Positions 1 to 13,007 of a DNA stretch of 64,000 bases are shown piece after piece. Position numbers and translations under genes: made by a program. Numbering within the stretch: the first letter of the stretch is position 1; each line of letters starts with the position of its first letter. The stretch covers positions 3,286,001-3,350,000 of the forward strand of contig JAEBUN010000002.1 of assembly GCA_023014365.1 (NCBI GenBank). Direction: 5' to 3'. Source of the stretch: Lepiota brunneoincarnata. Lineage: Eukaryota > Basidiomycota > Agaricomycetes > Agaricales > Agaricaceae. The notes under the pieces are model-generated. The model saw only the letters and a program-made list of their open reading frames with translations, was not told the origin of the DNA and ran no database searches.

Positions 1-250
1 GTGCCGGCCCAGTAGCAACCAGGCGGCGGGGGGTGCCTGGACATCTTCGACGAGCGCAATAGCAGCGATGAAGCCCGTTTTCGTCTGGAAACTTGGGTCA
101 AATGAGAAGTGTTCGTACCATTCTACGGATCGAGCGCACTGTTATAAGAGAGGATCTAGTGATGCAGGAGAGGACCCCGTCTGCGTCTTTGGAACACTGA
201 AGATACCTAGTCGACTACACAGTGCCCCCAAATATCGTTGGACAACTTTG
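1..250 (-). pseudogene. Truncated copy of small secreted cysteine-rich gene
   Basis: The first ~75 bases match, with gaps, the coding part of the cysteine-rich gene further on (its QAP..GCYWAG region and signal-peptide region). The next ~170 bases match that gene's upstream region, including the GGTCAAATGAGA and GTTATAAGAGAG stretches. The central coding part is missing and the frame is broken. The window edge cuts the 3' part, so part of the damage could be outside view. Read as one member of a tandem duplication that has decayed. Confidence 0.55.
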
Positions 251-1298
251 AGTAGTCTGTGAAGCGTCTCTAAAGTTGAAAGTGCCACGCCGACGAGACC
301 GGATAATCAGAAGTTATCCAGTGACCATCGGTTGGGTCTATTGACGTGATGGCTCCACGTTCAGCTCTGGTACCGCTCTAATTCTCAGACTACTGATAGA
401 TATAGGAGGACACTGGTCAATCCTGGTAACTTCTAACGCTGATGGAACACCAAAGGTCTGCTGAAGTCCTAATGGTGAGCTCTAGTTGTCCCAAACACAT
501 TCTGTGTCTATCAACGGCATATCGCCACATTTATTTGGACTGTGTCTCGTATCGGGACACAACCGTTACAAGCCGGGTAAGGTACCGATTTTTTCCTGGT
601 GTTCGTTTCAATTGTAGCACAGACAGTTGGGTAATTCGAATTGATTCGAGGGGGCCTCACGGTTCTCCGCCTCGTCACCAGGGCGCTTGTTTCTAGCAAT
701 ATGTTCCATTTGCGGGGCTGATAACCTATCAGTATGACCTTGCGCCAAATAAAACATCAGCAGTTAAGTTCATTTGAGTTCACTTCCGAACATAACCTTT
801 CCTTTGAGCGTGATTGGTCTGTGGTTGGGCATGTTCCAGTGCCTCACTAGCGTTGATCTCTACAATCGACTTTGCGCGATTGAAATCCAGTCAGCTGCAA
901 CATGGAAACCGCTGTTCCAGTTGCCGCCGTTCCTGTCTCTGCAACCGGTCACCGGATGGATACAGGCGCTGATTTTCACCAGGTGAGCAGCCTTCTTGTT
1001 GCTATGTTGGTGGTTCTGTCCATCGCACCGGTCGTTCGTTAATTGTTTGTAGAGATGTTAATAGAACGATCGGTCGTCCTCGAAGATCAGGAAGGAAGCG
1101 CACCCAGGGGAGACCAGTTTAAGAGCGTGGAGAGCGTGGAGAGCTCTGCGGCGATGGGTGCGACTACGGACTCTGCGCAAATAGGTAGACCATGTCGGCT
1201 CACTCGACACTCCAACACTACATTCATTTTCATACAGGAAATCGTACAACGTAGTACATGTTCAAGCTTCCAATTCTTCAGTACTCATCCACTCTCCT
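251..1298. other. Intergenic, no gene recognised
   Basis: Short open frames occur on both strands, but none shows a domain, splice pattern or composition that supports a gene. Confidence 0.5.
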
Positions 1299-1535
1299 TT
1301 ATTTGCAGCATAAAGCCTTATGGCCTGTCCAGCAACAAGCCCCATCACCACAGTTGTCCTTGTCCCTCTCGGTATAATCTTGATCACAGCGACCATTGCA
1401 AAAGACAGCCGTACCGGCCCAGTAACAACCGGCGGGTGCCTGGGCGTCTTTGTCAAGTGCGTCGCCCTCAACTGGGCTGGCCAAGGTGGCGGTGGCAATG
1501 ATAGCAGCGAGTGCAGCAGCAGTTATGAACTTCAT
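1299..1535 (-). CDS. Small secreted cysteine-rich protein
   Basis: An intron-free 78-residue protein. Residues 1-20 form a signal peptide (MKF, an Ala/Ile-rich core, then LASPV with a likely cleavage site after Ala-19). The mature part is short, hydrophilic and has eight cysteines in the order C, C, C, C, CC, CC, ending in LCCK. Paired CC motifs and the even number suggest a disulphide-stabilised secreted peptide. Such proteins in plant-associated basidiomycetes are often called effector candidates; no enzymatic motif is visible and no function can be assigned. A broken copy with the same upstream sequence lies at the start of the window. A GTTATAAGAG promoter-like stretch about 50-60 bases upstream of the ATG is shared by both copies. 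Confidence 0.7.
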   Translation of the reverse strand: MKFITAAALAAIIATATLASPVEGDALDKDAQAPAGCYWAGTAVFCNGRCDQDYTERDKDNCGDGACCWTGHKALCCK

Positions 1536-3076
1536 TTTGTCTAAAACCTGGGGTCAAATGAGACGTCCGTACACTCTGAGGATGGAGCGCACCGTTATAA
1601 GAGAGCTTTTAATTGGTGATACAGGAGAGGATTTCGTCAGAGATGTTTGGGACTCTGAGGATGCCTAGTCGACTAGCAGTGCTTTTAAATCTCGTTGGGT
1701 GCTCTCTTCCCAGATTGGACGTGTTTTGCTAATGAACTCGGATCAGTCCTGGCTCTTTGTCTTTCCTAAATATTGAGGTTAGCGGGTGACTATCAGTAGG
1801 GTTAATAGAGAACTAAATCCACTCTAACTTACGGTCGAAGATAGATTGGCCCTTTCAGCCGCGCAAGCCGTTGGCGGGAATTGGGCCTTTCGGGCGTAAG
1901 TACGCTCCTTTCTACAGACCTCCCTTCTAGCAGATTCTTGGGACCAGTCACTTCTATGCACATATCCTGCGGGCCGGTGCGCTTGGGCGAAAGTAACACA
2001 GAACTAGTCCCTGGACATTCGCTAGCTCTACCGGTGTGGCAACGCCTTTCCGCAGGTGAGCGGACTCGTTCTAGGAATCTGCTAGAAGGGTGAGCTCCTA
2101 AAACCGCCCCACTTGTCTGTGGCAGAGCGTGTTTACGCTCGTTCCATGTAGCTCCTCGAAGCAGCTGAAAATTCTCAGTAAAACATAAAATACACTCGGC
2201 CTAACCCCGGACATCGCACGAGTTGATTGGTGGTCAGTGACCGATAACTGTTGGAACGCAAATACGTGGCAGGGTCGTGGACCCACAATCCCCTTGGACA
2301 CACATTTAACAGCCTCGCCCTTTATTAAATATGTGCCTTGACCTTATACTTCTTCCCTTTGTAGCACCTTTATGGTTCCCCCATTATCCTTTTAGACATG
2401 TAGATATATATTGCAGACAGTTCACGGATGCTCCCCTCAGTACTCGCGCGTAAACGAGTGACTGAGATCTACTGTTTCCTACAATAACCACTTGCATAGT
2501 CAATCATATAAGTGGAACATAGCGTCGCATCATCATCACGAAACTCAGCACTTCCTACCAGTCGCAGAAACTGCCAGGATAACCCACAGCAGTGGTCACG
2601 AACTTCTCAACAGATTCACAAATCACTGATTCCATAAACGCGTGGTAGTTTATGCACTTACTTATCCTGTAGTACCTGACATATGATATCCTATGGCAGC
2701 GTTGCATGTGGCTCCGATCGTGCTCTAATTTAAGGAGAGACCAATGGTCGGCTCTAGCTTTCCTCTCTTATCGTGGGAATGCAGACTCGAGTTCTGCCAC
2801 AGACATCTTCTACAACCGACAACTCAGATTCGACTAATCGTGTTACCACAAAATGCTTTTACTCGAAGGGGTAATTTCCCACCCACTAACCCTTGACAGC
2901 ACACCATATTGTGTTGCTGACTATCACCCGTGGTAAGGGAAAATGAAGGCAAAGAACGAATGGAACAAAATGGAACAAGGGCATGTGTCTGGCTCAGGGG
3001 TCAATAGAGGGTTCTGAGGGTAGGTACGGGTCCGGCCGTCGGTTTAGCTCCTTCACGACCCCTGGCAGCGGACGCA
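1536..3076. other. Intergenic, no gene recognised
   Basis: About 1.5 kb between the cysteine-rich gene and the first NmrA-like copy. The first ~130 bases are the upstream region shared with the broken copy at the window start. Nothing else could be supported. Confidence 0.5.
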
Positions 3077-4362
3077 ATGCCGTCAGAACGGCCTAACCTC
3101 TTCCTCCTCGGCGCAACAGGCTACATCGGGGGACAATTCCTCCTGCGACTTAGGCAAGAGCACGATCTCAGAAACAAATTCGACGTCACAGCTCTCGTGC
3201 GTAATCCTACACAACAGCGCATCGCACGATTGAAGGAGCTATGGGATGACATCGCCATCGTCGAAGGCGACCTCGACTCGGACACTGTCATCCAAGAACA
3301 GTGCACCAGGGCAGACTATGTCATCAATGCAGCGAGTAGTGACCATCTCCAAAGCATTATCTGTAAGGTTCTTACCATTACTTGACTCTGTACTCAATTT
3401 ACAATTAACGCTGTATCCAGCCATCCTCGTAGGTCTCGAGAAGAAGTCGGCATCTCACCCCAACAAACCGCCCCTTTTTTATCCACTTATCCGGGATCGG
3501 TGTGTTTAGCGACAACAGCCGTGGGGAGTACATCCCCTATGACCAAATCCCCAAGTATACCGACATTGGATTCGACATCAACACCTGCCCTTCAACAAAT
3601 TGCCACTTAGATGAAGACAAACTTGTCCTCGAAGCTGGCACGCAGGGAGGAAAATCCTATCCGTAGCATCATTATGTACCCAGGATGGGTTTATGGACTT
3701 GCGGATGGTTCTATTCAAAAGGTCACGCTTCCCGTGAGGGTATTCTTGGACATGTTTGAAAAATGTGGGTTTGCGGGAACTTGGGGCCCTGGCCAAAGCA
3801 TCGTGAACAACGTCCATGTCAAGGATCTCGCCAGTGCGATGATTTTGGTGTTCAGGGCAGCGCTGGAAGGGCGGGCTGATGAAGGTGCTGAGGGGTTCTG
3901 TGAGTGGGCAACTGTGGCTAAGCTCCGGGAAGGGGAACCCTAATTAGTGTGGTTGTGCCAGATTTCGTCGCCAACGAGATGCCCAACATTAGTCATAGCC
4001 AAACTGCGGGAAAGACGGGTGATGTGAGTATTACTGAATTCGTTCTGTGTTCGGACTGACAATCCTTCGGTTAGTTCATGTTCAAGAGAGGACTTGTTAA
4101 GCAACTTGGTTCTCAACCCATGCCGGGCGAGATTGCCGATTCTTTGGGACATTGTGGGTTCCTAGAATATGCAGTGAAAGACCCGTGCTGATGAGTTTTC
4201 TGTGCAGACGGCTGGTCCCTGTTCGGCGGCAATCAGATTGTTATGCCGCGGAGGTTGAAGAGATTGGGCTAGGAAGCGACGGAGGCGGACAAGAAAGCGT
4301 TCTGGGATTCACTTGATGAAGAGGTCGAACATCATCTCTGCGTCATTGGAAAGATTCTCTGA
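3077..4362 (+). pseudogene. NmrA/atypical SDR Rossmann protein, copy 1 (broken)
   Basis: Exon 1 begins at an ATG and gives an N-terminal NAD(P)-binding fold: LGATGYIGGQFL is the glycine-rich dinucleotide motif (residues ~9-20), followed by TALVRNP and an EGDLDSD strand end, as in NmrA-like and other atypical short-chain dehydrogenases. The intron is 3363-3420. Exon 2 continues the homology to copy 2 (GLEK.SASHPNKPPL, then MYPGWVYGLA, then a VKD.ASAM segment), and a last exon carries GGNQI..P.RLK. Compared with copy 2 there are two one-base insertions (near 3475 and near 3650) and a TAG at 4270-4272 where copy 2 has a Trp codon. The stop is a substitution, so real decay is likely even if the indels are sequencing errors. 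Substrate unknown. Confidence 0.75.
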
Positions 4363-5299
4363 CAGAGGGCCAGGAAGCTGACAAGTTAATATAATAGATC
4401 CGGAAGTTTGTCCCTGTATCAAGATGAGTGATCGTAGTTCAACTGCATGTGGGGTTGAGCCTGGAACTTTGGCGCTCATCAGGCAGGGCAGGATTATTAG
4501 ACACCAAGGGCATTCTTGTCCAACGCCGAATAAAGCGAAAAAATGATCTTGCGTGGGGATGCGGTGTGAGGCGACGAGCTTCAGCGGGTACCAGACTGAC
4601 AGTGGGACACTGACTGGGAGCTGCACGTCCTTAGGACCTTAGCCTGAGGGTTTGAGCGCCTACTGACGGAGAGTCACGCCCAGGTCAACCCACTTGCGCC
4701 GTTCAGGGCGGGGTTCTAGGAGCTGGTCTAACTGACCATTGGGCCCAGCTATCGCAGCCACCGCCTCGAAATGATTAAGGCACAAGTTATCAAAGCCAGT
4801 ATTGACACACACTTATGCTGTCCACAACCCAAAATCCGGGAGCGAAAAGTTCGATTTTTTCGGGTAGTACCGCAGGAACGCCCGTAAATACAGTGATTTT
4901 GTACTGCGTAGAACTGACCCACAATAAGGTCGTCCTCGGCCTTTCTATCGGTCATGCAAGTTTGTCAGGCGCTCAGATCCGACATCCGATTGGCCTTTCT
5001 CGAGGGGGTCAGGCTTCAATAACACTCGGTATAGGAGGACTCCCAAGAATATGCGTGTAGGTCAAAGGCCAGCCCCCAAAAGCCTCTTCCGGTCACTCGG
5101 GTGGGAGACCACAATTTTCGTCCAGCCTGGCCCCAACCTCAAGCCAGAATTAGCAAATTTCCTCGAGCTTTTGGCCTCCGACCTTCAAGAAATCGCTTGG
5201 GGGCCTCACCTGGGTTTTCGTCCGGTCTCCTGACTCCGACCTCAAAACTCAGGGGTCCTGGTATAGGAATGGGCTGTCATCAATACACTACTACGCTGT
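4363..5299. other. Intergenic, no gene recognised
   Basis: Lies between the convergent 3' ends of NmrA copy 1 and the Crinkler-kinase. The open frames here are short and featureless. Confidence 0.5.
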
Positions 5300-7259
5300 T
5301 CATGTTACCTCAACGCCCCAATCTGTTGTCACTGTGGAAGGTTGTTCACGTGTTTGATCGGCCTGCCTTTTAAGCTTTGCCAGTGTGTTCTTCAGGACCC
5401 GCTGATCATCCTCTTTCGTAACCCTCAAGTCATCAGATGTTCGCCCCTCAAGCAAGTTCTGGGTTTAGGTTTGGTGTTGGGTAGAAGACCCGGCCATCCT
5501 GACCACCCCAATCGAAGTCTACCAGCCAAATGTGATTCATGTCATCGCATATGATGTTGGGATCACGGAGGTCGCCGTGGACAAGGTTTACGTTGTGGAA
5601 GTTGTTAACAAGTGTGGTCAGCGTTTCACGCCATTTGTCTATGTGTTGTCCAAGTTGAGGTGAATCGATAATCGGGTTTGCGGATGGAATATACGCCATT
5701 GCGATGCCAAGCCACCCCCCATAAAGTTTCTCGAATGCAAGGATCTTCGGTGCGAGATCGCACCGGGCACAAAACTCGTGCAGTTCCAGTGAATATGTTC
5801 GTGTGAGCTTGACAAGAATTCTATGCTCTCCTGCCTCGGCAATGTACAACAGGCGGTGGCTTTGATAGTCATGATAGCGCTCTCGGATTTCGAATGTCAG
5901 ATATGCGTCGGATGAGCTGCGGTATTTGCGTAATCTGGATATTGCTGGGAAATCATGGCGGCCAGCGGTTATCTTGGGGAGTGGCTTGTGAAGGAACTCC
6001 CGAATGTCTTGTAGGATACGTGCTTGCAGGACCAACGCAGCAGTGAAGGCGTTGTAGAGCAGTTTTCGGTCGTGGCCATCAGTAGCAGATAGGATACATG
6101 ACATTGAGCTGGTCAGGCTAACAAGTCGATAGCGAGAGCCAAGTGCGATGATGGCGTAGAACTGGACATAGGCACCTGATCCAACATCATATTAGCAAAC
6201 TCCACGATCCACGAACATTGAACCAACCAATGATGGTAAGACCAAGACAGGGCACCCTCCATCGCTCGAACATATCTTGGCAATTATCCATCGCACGCGC
6301 GTGCAAACGTGCAACATGTGCCACACACTGTACTTCTGTATGTGTTGGTTCCTACTGGCCTATTTTTTACTTCCATGACCAGTACCGGTACGCCGTGGCT
6401 CCCAGTGCTATAGCCACGACTCCTCACGGAACCAATGGCATCCACGCAGAGTGGCGGGATATTGATGTTTTTGTGCCGTGAGAAAATACGGTCGACAGTT
6501 TGCAGAGCCACATCCCTCCACTCATTTTCATCCTGGTAGATTAGACACATCTCATTCGCGAAAGTATCGACAGCCCCCCGAAGCTTTGTGCGATTCACAT
6601 TGGAAAGACCGGGAACATCGGCACTGCCATGAAAGATATCCAGGAATTGGCCAAATCCATCATATAGGAGTGGAATAGGCGGGATGTCCTCATCTGGTGT
6701 CGGACGGTCATCCAGAATTCTCTCGGAGGGATTATTTTGCATATCTTCATATGTTTCTGCTGTTGCTAAGAGAGATGGCGCGGTCGTGGCGAGTTTTGTA
6801 CGTTTGAGACGATCAATGTTGGATTCATCTGAGGGAGAACGCGTATGTTCACTCCTTTTTCTGAAAAGATAGGTTGACAGACACGTAAGTGCAGTTCAGT
6901 AAGATAGACGGTTCAAACCCACTAGCGAGTGGAACGCTAACAACGATATGACAGTGCCCAGGTGGAGCCCCGTCTGGAAAGACCGAGGATAGCGGCTTCG
7001 TTGAAAATAGAGGTTTTTTCTCCATGATGGTCTGGAGTTTGGCGCCTTTGAAATTGTCATCGAAGTTGTCGTCGTCGGGAATGAGGACCTACCGGAGCAT
7101 GAGCGTGTTGGCGTCAACATGGTCGAGTTGGTGTTTATTCTCCTCCTTTATTGCACGCTTCAAATCCCCGACGGATTCCGAGACCTCCAATTCGACAGGA
7201 AAGATATTATTCACTGTTCCTCCAAGAACGAAACAGTAGAGCTCGATTGTTGTGGCCAT
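5300..7259 (-). pseudogene. Crinkler-type N-terminal domain fused to kinase-like domain (interrupted)
   Basis: The first exon (ATG at 7259) encodes a ubiquitin-like Crinkler N-terminal module: LYCFVLGG near the start, VSESVGDLKRAIKEE, then IPDDDNF and a hydrophobic HIVVSVP end. After an intron (acceptor ttttcag near 6865) comes a linker and then a kinase-like domain with VHGDLRDPNI (catalytic loop), LVDFDWGG (metal-binding DFD) and the tail NLNPEL followed by VTKEDD. This kinase type is common in Agaricomycetes. Another intron lies at 6176-6227. Breaks: TAG at 7089-7091 within the Crinkler module and one-base insertions near 6340 and near 5454; the true C-terminus runs to the TGA at 5300. Crinklers were named from oomycete effectors and also occur in fungi; the function here is unknown. 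Described as interrupted because the stop is a substitution. Confidence 0.75.
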
Positions 7260-7531
7260 GGGCAGAAATCGTAGCCAGCAGAGACCACTGTCGACAAACG
7301 GCCATCAGCGGAGTCTGAAACCTTTGGATGGCCGAGAATGACATCATAACACTGTTGGCCCTTCCCACCCGTTAACAATATGCTCCAACGTATCGTCCGC
7401 AGGGAGGGAAAATCACGATAAGAACTAATGGAATGAGAATATCTATCCGGTTTGGGGTCACAAAGAGTTTAACTGCGGGAAAGCAATTAGATACCGAGTG
7501 CGAGCATCAGCGGACCCCTCCAAGCTACGCC

Positions 7532-8838
7532 ATGACTCAAGACAAGCCTACCCTCTTCATTCTCGGCGCAACAGGCTACATTGGGGGACAGTTCCTCCTG
7601 CAACTAGGACGAGAGCACGACCTCAGGGACAAATTCAACATCACAGCTCTTGTGCGCAACCCCACCCAAGAACGTATCGCACAACTAAAGGAGTTGTGGG
7701 ACGATATCACCATCATCGAAGGCGACCTCGACTCCGACAATATCATACAAGGACAGTGTGCCAAAGCGGACTATGTCATCAATGCAGCGAGCAGCGACCA
7801 TCTCCAAAGCATTGCCTGTAATGTCCCAATCTCCACTTTCCCCCACACCCCAATCAATGTCTATTAATCCTGTACCTAGCCACCCTCGCAGGCCTCGAGA
7901 AACATTCGGCATCACACCCCAATAAGCCTCCTCTGTATATTCATGTATCCGGGATCGCTGTGCTTAGCGACAACAGCCGTGGGGAGCACATCCCCTATGA
8001 CCAAATCCCAAAATACACTGACGTTGGATTCGACCTCAACACTTGTCCGCAGACAAACGCCCATCAAGACCAAGACAACCTCATCCTCGAGGCTGGCACC
8101 CGCAAAGAAAATCCTGTTCGCACCATCATGATGTATCCGGGGTGGGTGTACGGCCTTGCCGAGAGTCCTATTCAGAAAGGTCTCGCTCTTTATTCGGATG
8201 TATTGGAATATATTCGAAAAATGTGGGTTTGCCGGGACTTGGGGGCGTGGACAAAGTGTGGTGAATAGTATCCACGTGAAGGACGTTGCGAGTGCGATGG
8301 TTTTGGTGTTTAGAGCTGCATTGGAAGGACGGGCGGATGAAGGTTCCCAGGGATTTTGTGAGTGAGCGAATGCGACTGTGCACTCTGGGAGGAAGGGCCA
8401 AAGACTAATCGTTGTGGTCGTGATAGATTTTGTTGTCGGGAACGAGGCGTCCAACGTTATTCAAGCCCAAATGGCGAGCAAGATCGGTGATGTAAGCGTT
8501 ATTAAACCCATTCTTCGTTTATCAGACCATGTCGACACTCTTTTGTCTAGTTTATGTTCAAGCTAGGTCTTGTTAAGCAACCCGGTGCACAACCCTTGCC
8601 GGATGCGACTGCTGGTTCTGTAAATGGACCCTGTAGGTTTTAATACCTTCAAGCAGAACATCCGTGTTAACACGATGGAACAGATGGTTGGTCGATTTCT
8701 GGTGGCAACCAGATTGCTATTCCCGAGAGGTTGAAGACATTAGGTTGGGAGGCGACGGAGACACGCAAGAGAGCGCTGGTCGACTCACTTGATGAGGAGC
8801 TTGAACATTATCATCGTGTTATTGGGAAGGCGCCATGA
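7532..8838 (+). CDS. NmrA/atypical SDR Rossmann protein, copy 2
   Basis: Two-domain Rossmann protein. Exon 1 encodes ILGATGYIGGQFL (dinucleotide-binding glycine motif), TALVRNP and EGDLDSD, with YVINAASSDH just before the intron at 7818-7879. Exon 2 gives SGIAVLSDNSRGE, then MYPGWVYGLAE and, after a one-base insertion near 8176, FEKCGFAGTWGRGQS and VKDVASAMVLVFRAALEGRADE. A further exon ends with TDGWSISGGNQIAIP and a helical tail to the TGA. Trp is retained where copy 1 has a stop. Apart from the single +1 shift the gene looks intact, so it may be functional in the real genome. These proteins are NAD(P)-dependent reductases/epimerases or redox sensors; the substrate cannot be told. Divergent from the Crinkler-kinase, with about 270 bases between starts. 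Confidence 0.75.
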
Positions 8839-8894
8839 TAGGGGCTAAGAGAGGTGATAAGTATTTGTAGATCTGGAGTTAGCATATGCCAAGT

Positions 8895-9240
8895 CCTTCC
8901 CTTTGTATCCACGTATCCAGAATCGGTGAGCTTGCGACAACAGCTGTGGGGAGCATGTCCCGTACGACCAAATTCCCAAGTACATCAACGTAAGGTTCGA
9001 AATCAATCCCCCGCAGCCAACGATAATCATCCAAATAAAGACAAACTGATCCTCGAGGTCAGCACGCGGAGGAAACCCTTATCGAGTTCCGTTCAGAGAC
9101 TCACAGCTTACATGCGGATTTTCTGATACTTGAGGGTCTGACCAAACTTGCTGAACAGAATTCAGGTCAAGGATGTCGTGAGTGCGATGATTTCAGTGTT
9201 GGACTCTGCGCTGGGAGGGCGGGTCGATGTTTTCAAAATG
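8895..9240 (+). pseudogene. NmrA-like relic, copy 3
   Basis: Directly after copy 2, this stretch matches the second exon of the NmrA-like genes in order: the CCGTACGACCAAATTCCCAAGTA region (YDQIPKY), the ATCCTCGAG region and the GTCAAGGATGTCGTGAGTGC region (VKDV.SAM). No frame is open across it and the first exon is absent. A decayed third tandem copy. Confidence 0.65.
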
Positions 9241-9581
9241 TAAGCGAACGGCGCTCCCGGAATGGAGATGTAGTTGATTCGCTACCAACGAGGTACATTG
9301 GCTATAATCATGGTCTCGAACGAGCAAGCTAGTGTTGGATGAACCCGTTCTACGTTCAGATTATGTGGATCTCCTCGACTAAGGTAGGGCCTCATTCGGC
9401 GAACTAGCGCTCAAATCCATGCCCAGCTATTTGGTCTCGGTGATACATGTGGGGGCGACACACACAAACGTCTTTCGTGCCTGCCCTTATGGCCACCCTG
9501 CCATATATCTTCCCTTCCCCATAATCCCCTCGCATACCCGCACACCACGAATGTCCTCCACCAACGACGCCAAATCCAACG
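9241..9581. other. Upstream region of FUR1
   Basis: No separate gene seen. An alternative in-frame-looking ATG at 9551 (starting MSSTNDAK) opens a different frame that stops at 9727. If a one-base error lies between the two frames, the FUR1 protein could start there instead of 9582. Confidence 0.4.
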
Positions 9582-10677
<1,096 letters not shown>

Positions 10678-10875
10678 TCTCTAAGAAAGCAAGTCGTGTT
10701 CTATGAGGGGTTCGCCGTCGAGACGGAGCCTTCCTAGCCGTCGATGCGCCCTTTGATCTATGTACTCTATCTTCCTTCTGCCCGTTCGCATTTTCTACAT
10801 TCCGGTTGAATTGGCATTTGTCAAAACCTATGATACTAGTCAAACACTTGACACGCACAAAATCGATTCTGGGAA

Positions 10876-13007
10876 CTAAGTATGAGAAGAGCCCTGGTTG
10901 GACACCAGAGCTTCAAGCTGCGCCACCCTGGCTATCAAAGCTCTCATCTCGGCTTGGTCAACTCTGTAGTGCTCCTTTTCCGCCGAGCTTTCCGCGAGAC
11001 GCTCATGATCCGCAGGACTGACTGCCAGCATGGAGTGATGAAGCTGGACCGTCCGAACTGGAATTGGTGATAGGCGGTAATTGCCTCGCTTTGTCATCGC
11101 CGAACGTCTAACAAGGTGCTCTCGAAGAATCGATATAGTTCTCGTTTGTTCTTCTGGTGAAGGAAGCGGGACGCTGGGTAGCGAGGGTTCCCTTCTGTCT
11201 CCGGAACAAGTGAACCTAATCCGTAGATTGACAGTGGCTTAATTCCTGGTGTTTCAATCAGATTGAGTCGTACTTAAAAAAAAAAACCCGATAGAAAATT
11301 GATTGAACTCACCAAAGAGGACGAGGAGCAAGGTACTTCCGAAGATTGTCGCAAAGGTTCCATTCACAAAAGTCCAGATACCACCAACAAGAGCAACACC
11401 GCTTAACATCGAAGCCTCAATATAATCCTGATGAGTTACAAGTTCCATTTCATCATATCGACTTAGTCGCAGTGTCCCAGTGGTGGGGTCGTTAGGAATG
11501 AGAGCCGAACTTGAATCCGAGATGAGAGAGTGGATATTCACGATAAACATGTCGCGGTACTAGAACCCCTCTTTCAACACGAACGAACGACTGCGGAGGA
11601 TGTGGGCTGTTTACCTGTGATATTCCAAAGATACTTGCCCCAGATCTTAAGATACGCCGTCTTATGGAGGTGGAAAAAATACCATATACATGAGAGCCTG
11701 GAAATAGGGCCGTCGGGACCGTGTTGAGGATTATATCATGATCCGCCAAGTCCGAGTCGAGCCCCACATAAACCAATACCATTCGGGAGTGGGCATCGCC
11801 GAGGTTGGTCTTCGCATCTTCGGTGAGCCCATAACCGATAGTGATTAGAACGTCAAAGTGGTCCCATGCGATGGAATCGCAAGAGACGGAGACACCGAGA
11901 TAGGATGCCTTTTGCTCATCGCAGGAGGGTGCCGGTATTTCTTCATAATCCGCGATAGTAATTTCAATAATCAATGCTGCTTTGGAATGAGAACCGCAAC
12001 GCACCGGGCTGATGAAGGAAGGTTATGTTCAGAGATGGAGCTGGATTTACCAAAAATCGTGGCTGGAATATGCGTCAGTCTAAACACCGCCTCGGCTGTG
12101 CTACCCATCTGACCTACCTGAACAATTACCTTGAGGCTTGGCAAGCCCCAACTAAAGTCCACCGCGTTACCTGGCCGCCAATACAATGTTTTAATGGGCA
12201 AATTGTTGTATTGTTGGACCATTGGACCAGCAACCAAAGCATAGAACATTGCGAGTGCCAAGGCAATGAGGCAGAGACCAGCAAGACTCCCTCGGATCAG
12301 TCGAATAATCCAATTATCTGTGCTATGGTTGAAATAGAAACTGGTCAAAGGATGAGCTTGAAGCCGAGAGAACTCGTTACCTGAATCGACTAGCAAAGGT
12401 ATACGACCCAAATATGAGACCCAGCCGTCCGCCCTGCAGATCAACAAGGGATGAAGCTGGTAGCATGTCGTAGACCCAGAACAGATTTGTCCCTTTCCTG
12501 GAGAGAACATCCCAGAGAGCGATGAGAAATGAAGAACCAACGAATGCCGCCAGAGAGCACAGGGAACCAAGGCCAAAGATAAGACTCGGGTTAGGAACTT
12601 GGGTGGCCAGTAAAAAATACCCCTCTGTGTTGACCAGCATGAAAATCACTAGTTCCGTATCAGCAGTTTCCTTCGCACAACTGCCAAGAACATACCCCCG
12701 CCGGTTTCAGCCACTAAGAGCAGGAAGTTACAAATGACGTGCCAGTATTCCATCGGCGTGTGCTATAGTCCGTCTTTGTATCAGTATCTCAAGGAGGGTC
12801 ATGATGTTTAAGAGTCTCGACTGACCTGAGCGCATGATGTATTAACGTTACAACAGGAACTAAAAACCCTCCCAACACAGTTTCCAACCACACTATCTCA
12901 ACTGGCCAGAGGAATGCCATTGCAGCTGCAATGTAAACAATGGCGCTTAACATAACCCCCCGTAGGACGATCTTACGCCATAGTAGAGGGACGGGGTCTC
13001 GGGGCAT
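10876..13007 (-). CDS. Multi-pass membrane protein, duplicate block copy 1
   Basis: Exon 1 (ATG at 13007) starts MPRDPVPLLWRK and has two hydrophobic segments, ending LIHHALR before an intron. A later exon carries a long hydrophobic stretch running into IALWDVLSRKGT, a phrase conserved between both copies. Next come a segment reading STDNWIIRLIRG plus a transmembrane helix, a soluble extracellular-like domain (LFPGSHVYGIFS), GGIWTFVNGTFATIFGSTLLL as the last membrane helix, and a C-terminal coiled coil (AEMRALIARVAQLEALV). I recognise this as an uncharacterised Agaricomycete membrane family. The frame shifts near 12440 and again near 11200, and the first shift is shared with copy 2. Convergent with FUR1, ~200 bases apart. 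Could be decaying; function unknown. Confidence 0.6.

Noticed and set aside
442..986. Plus-strand frames of 60-85 codons in the first kilobase
   Set aside because: Overlapping frames on both strands with no domain, signal peptide or splice pattern.
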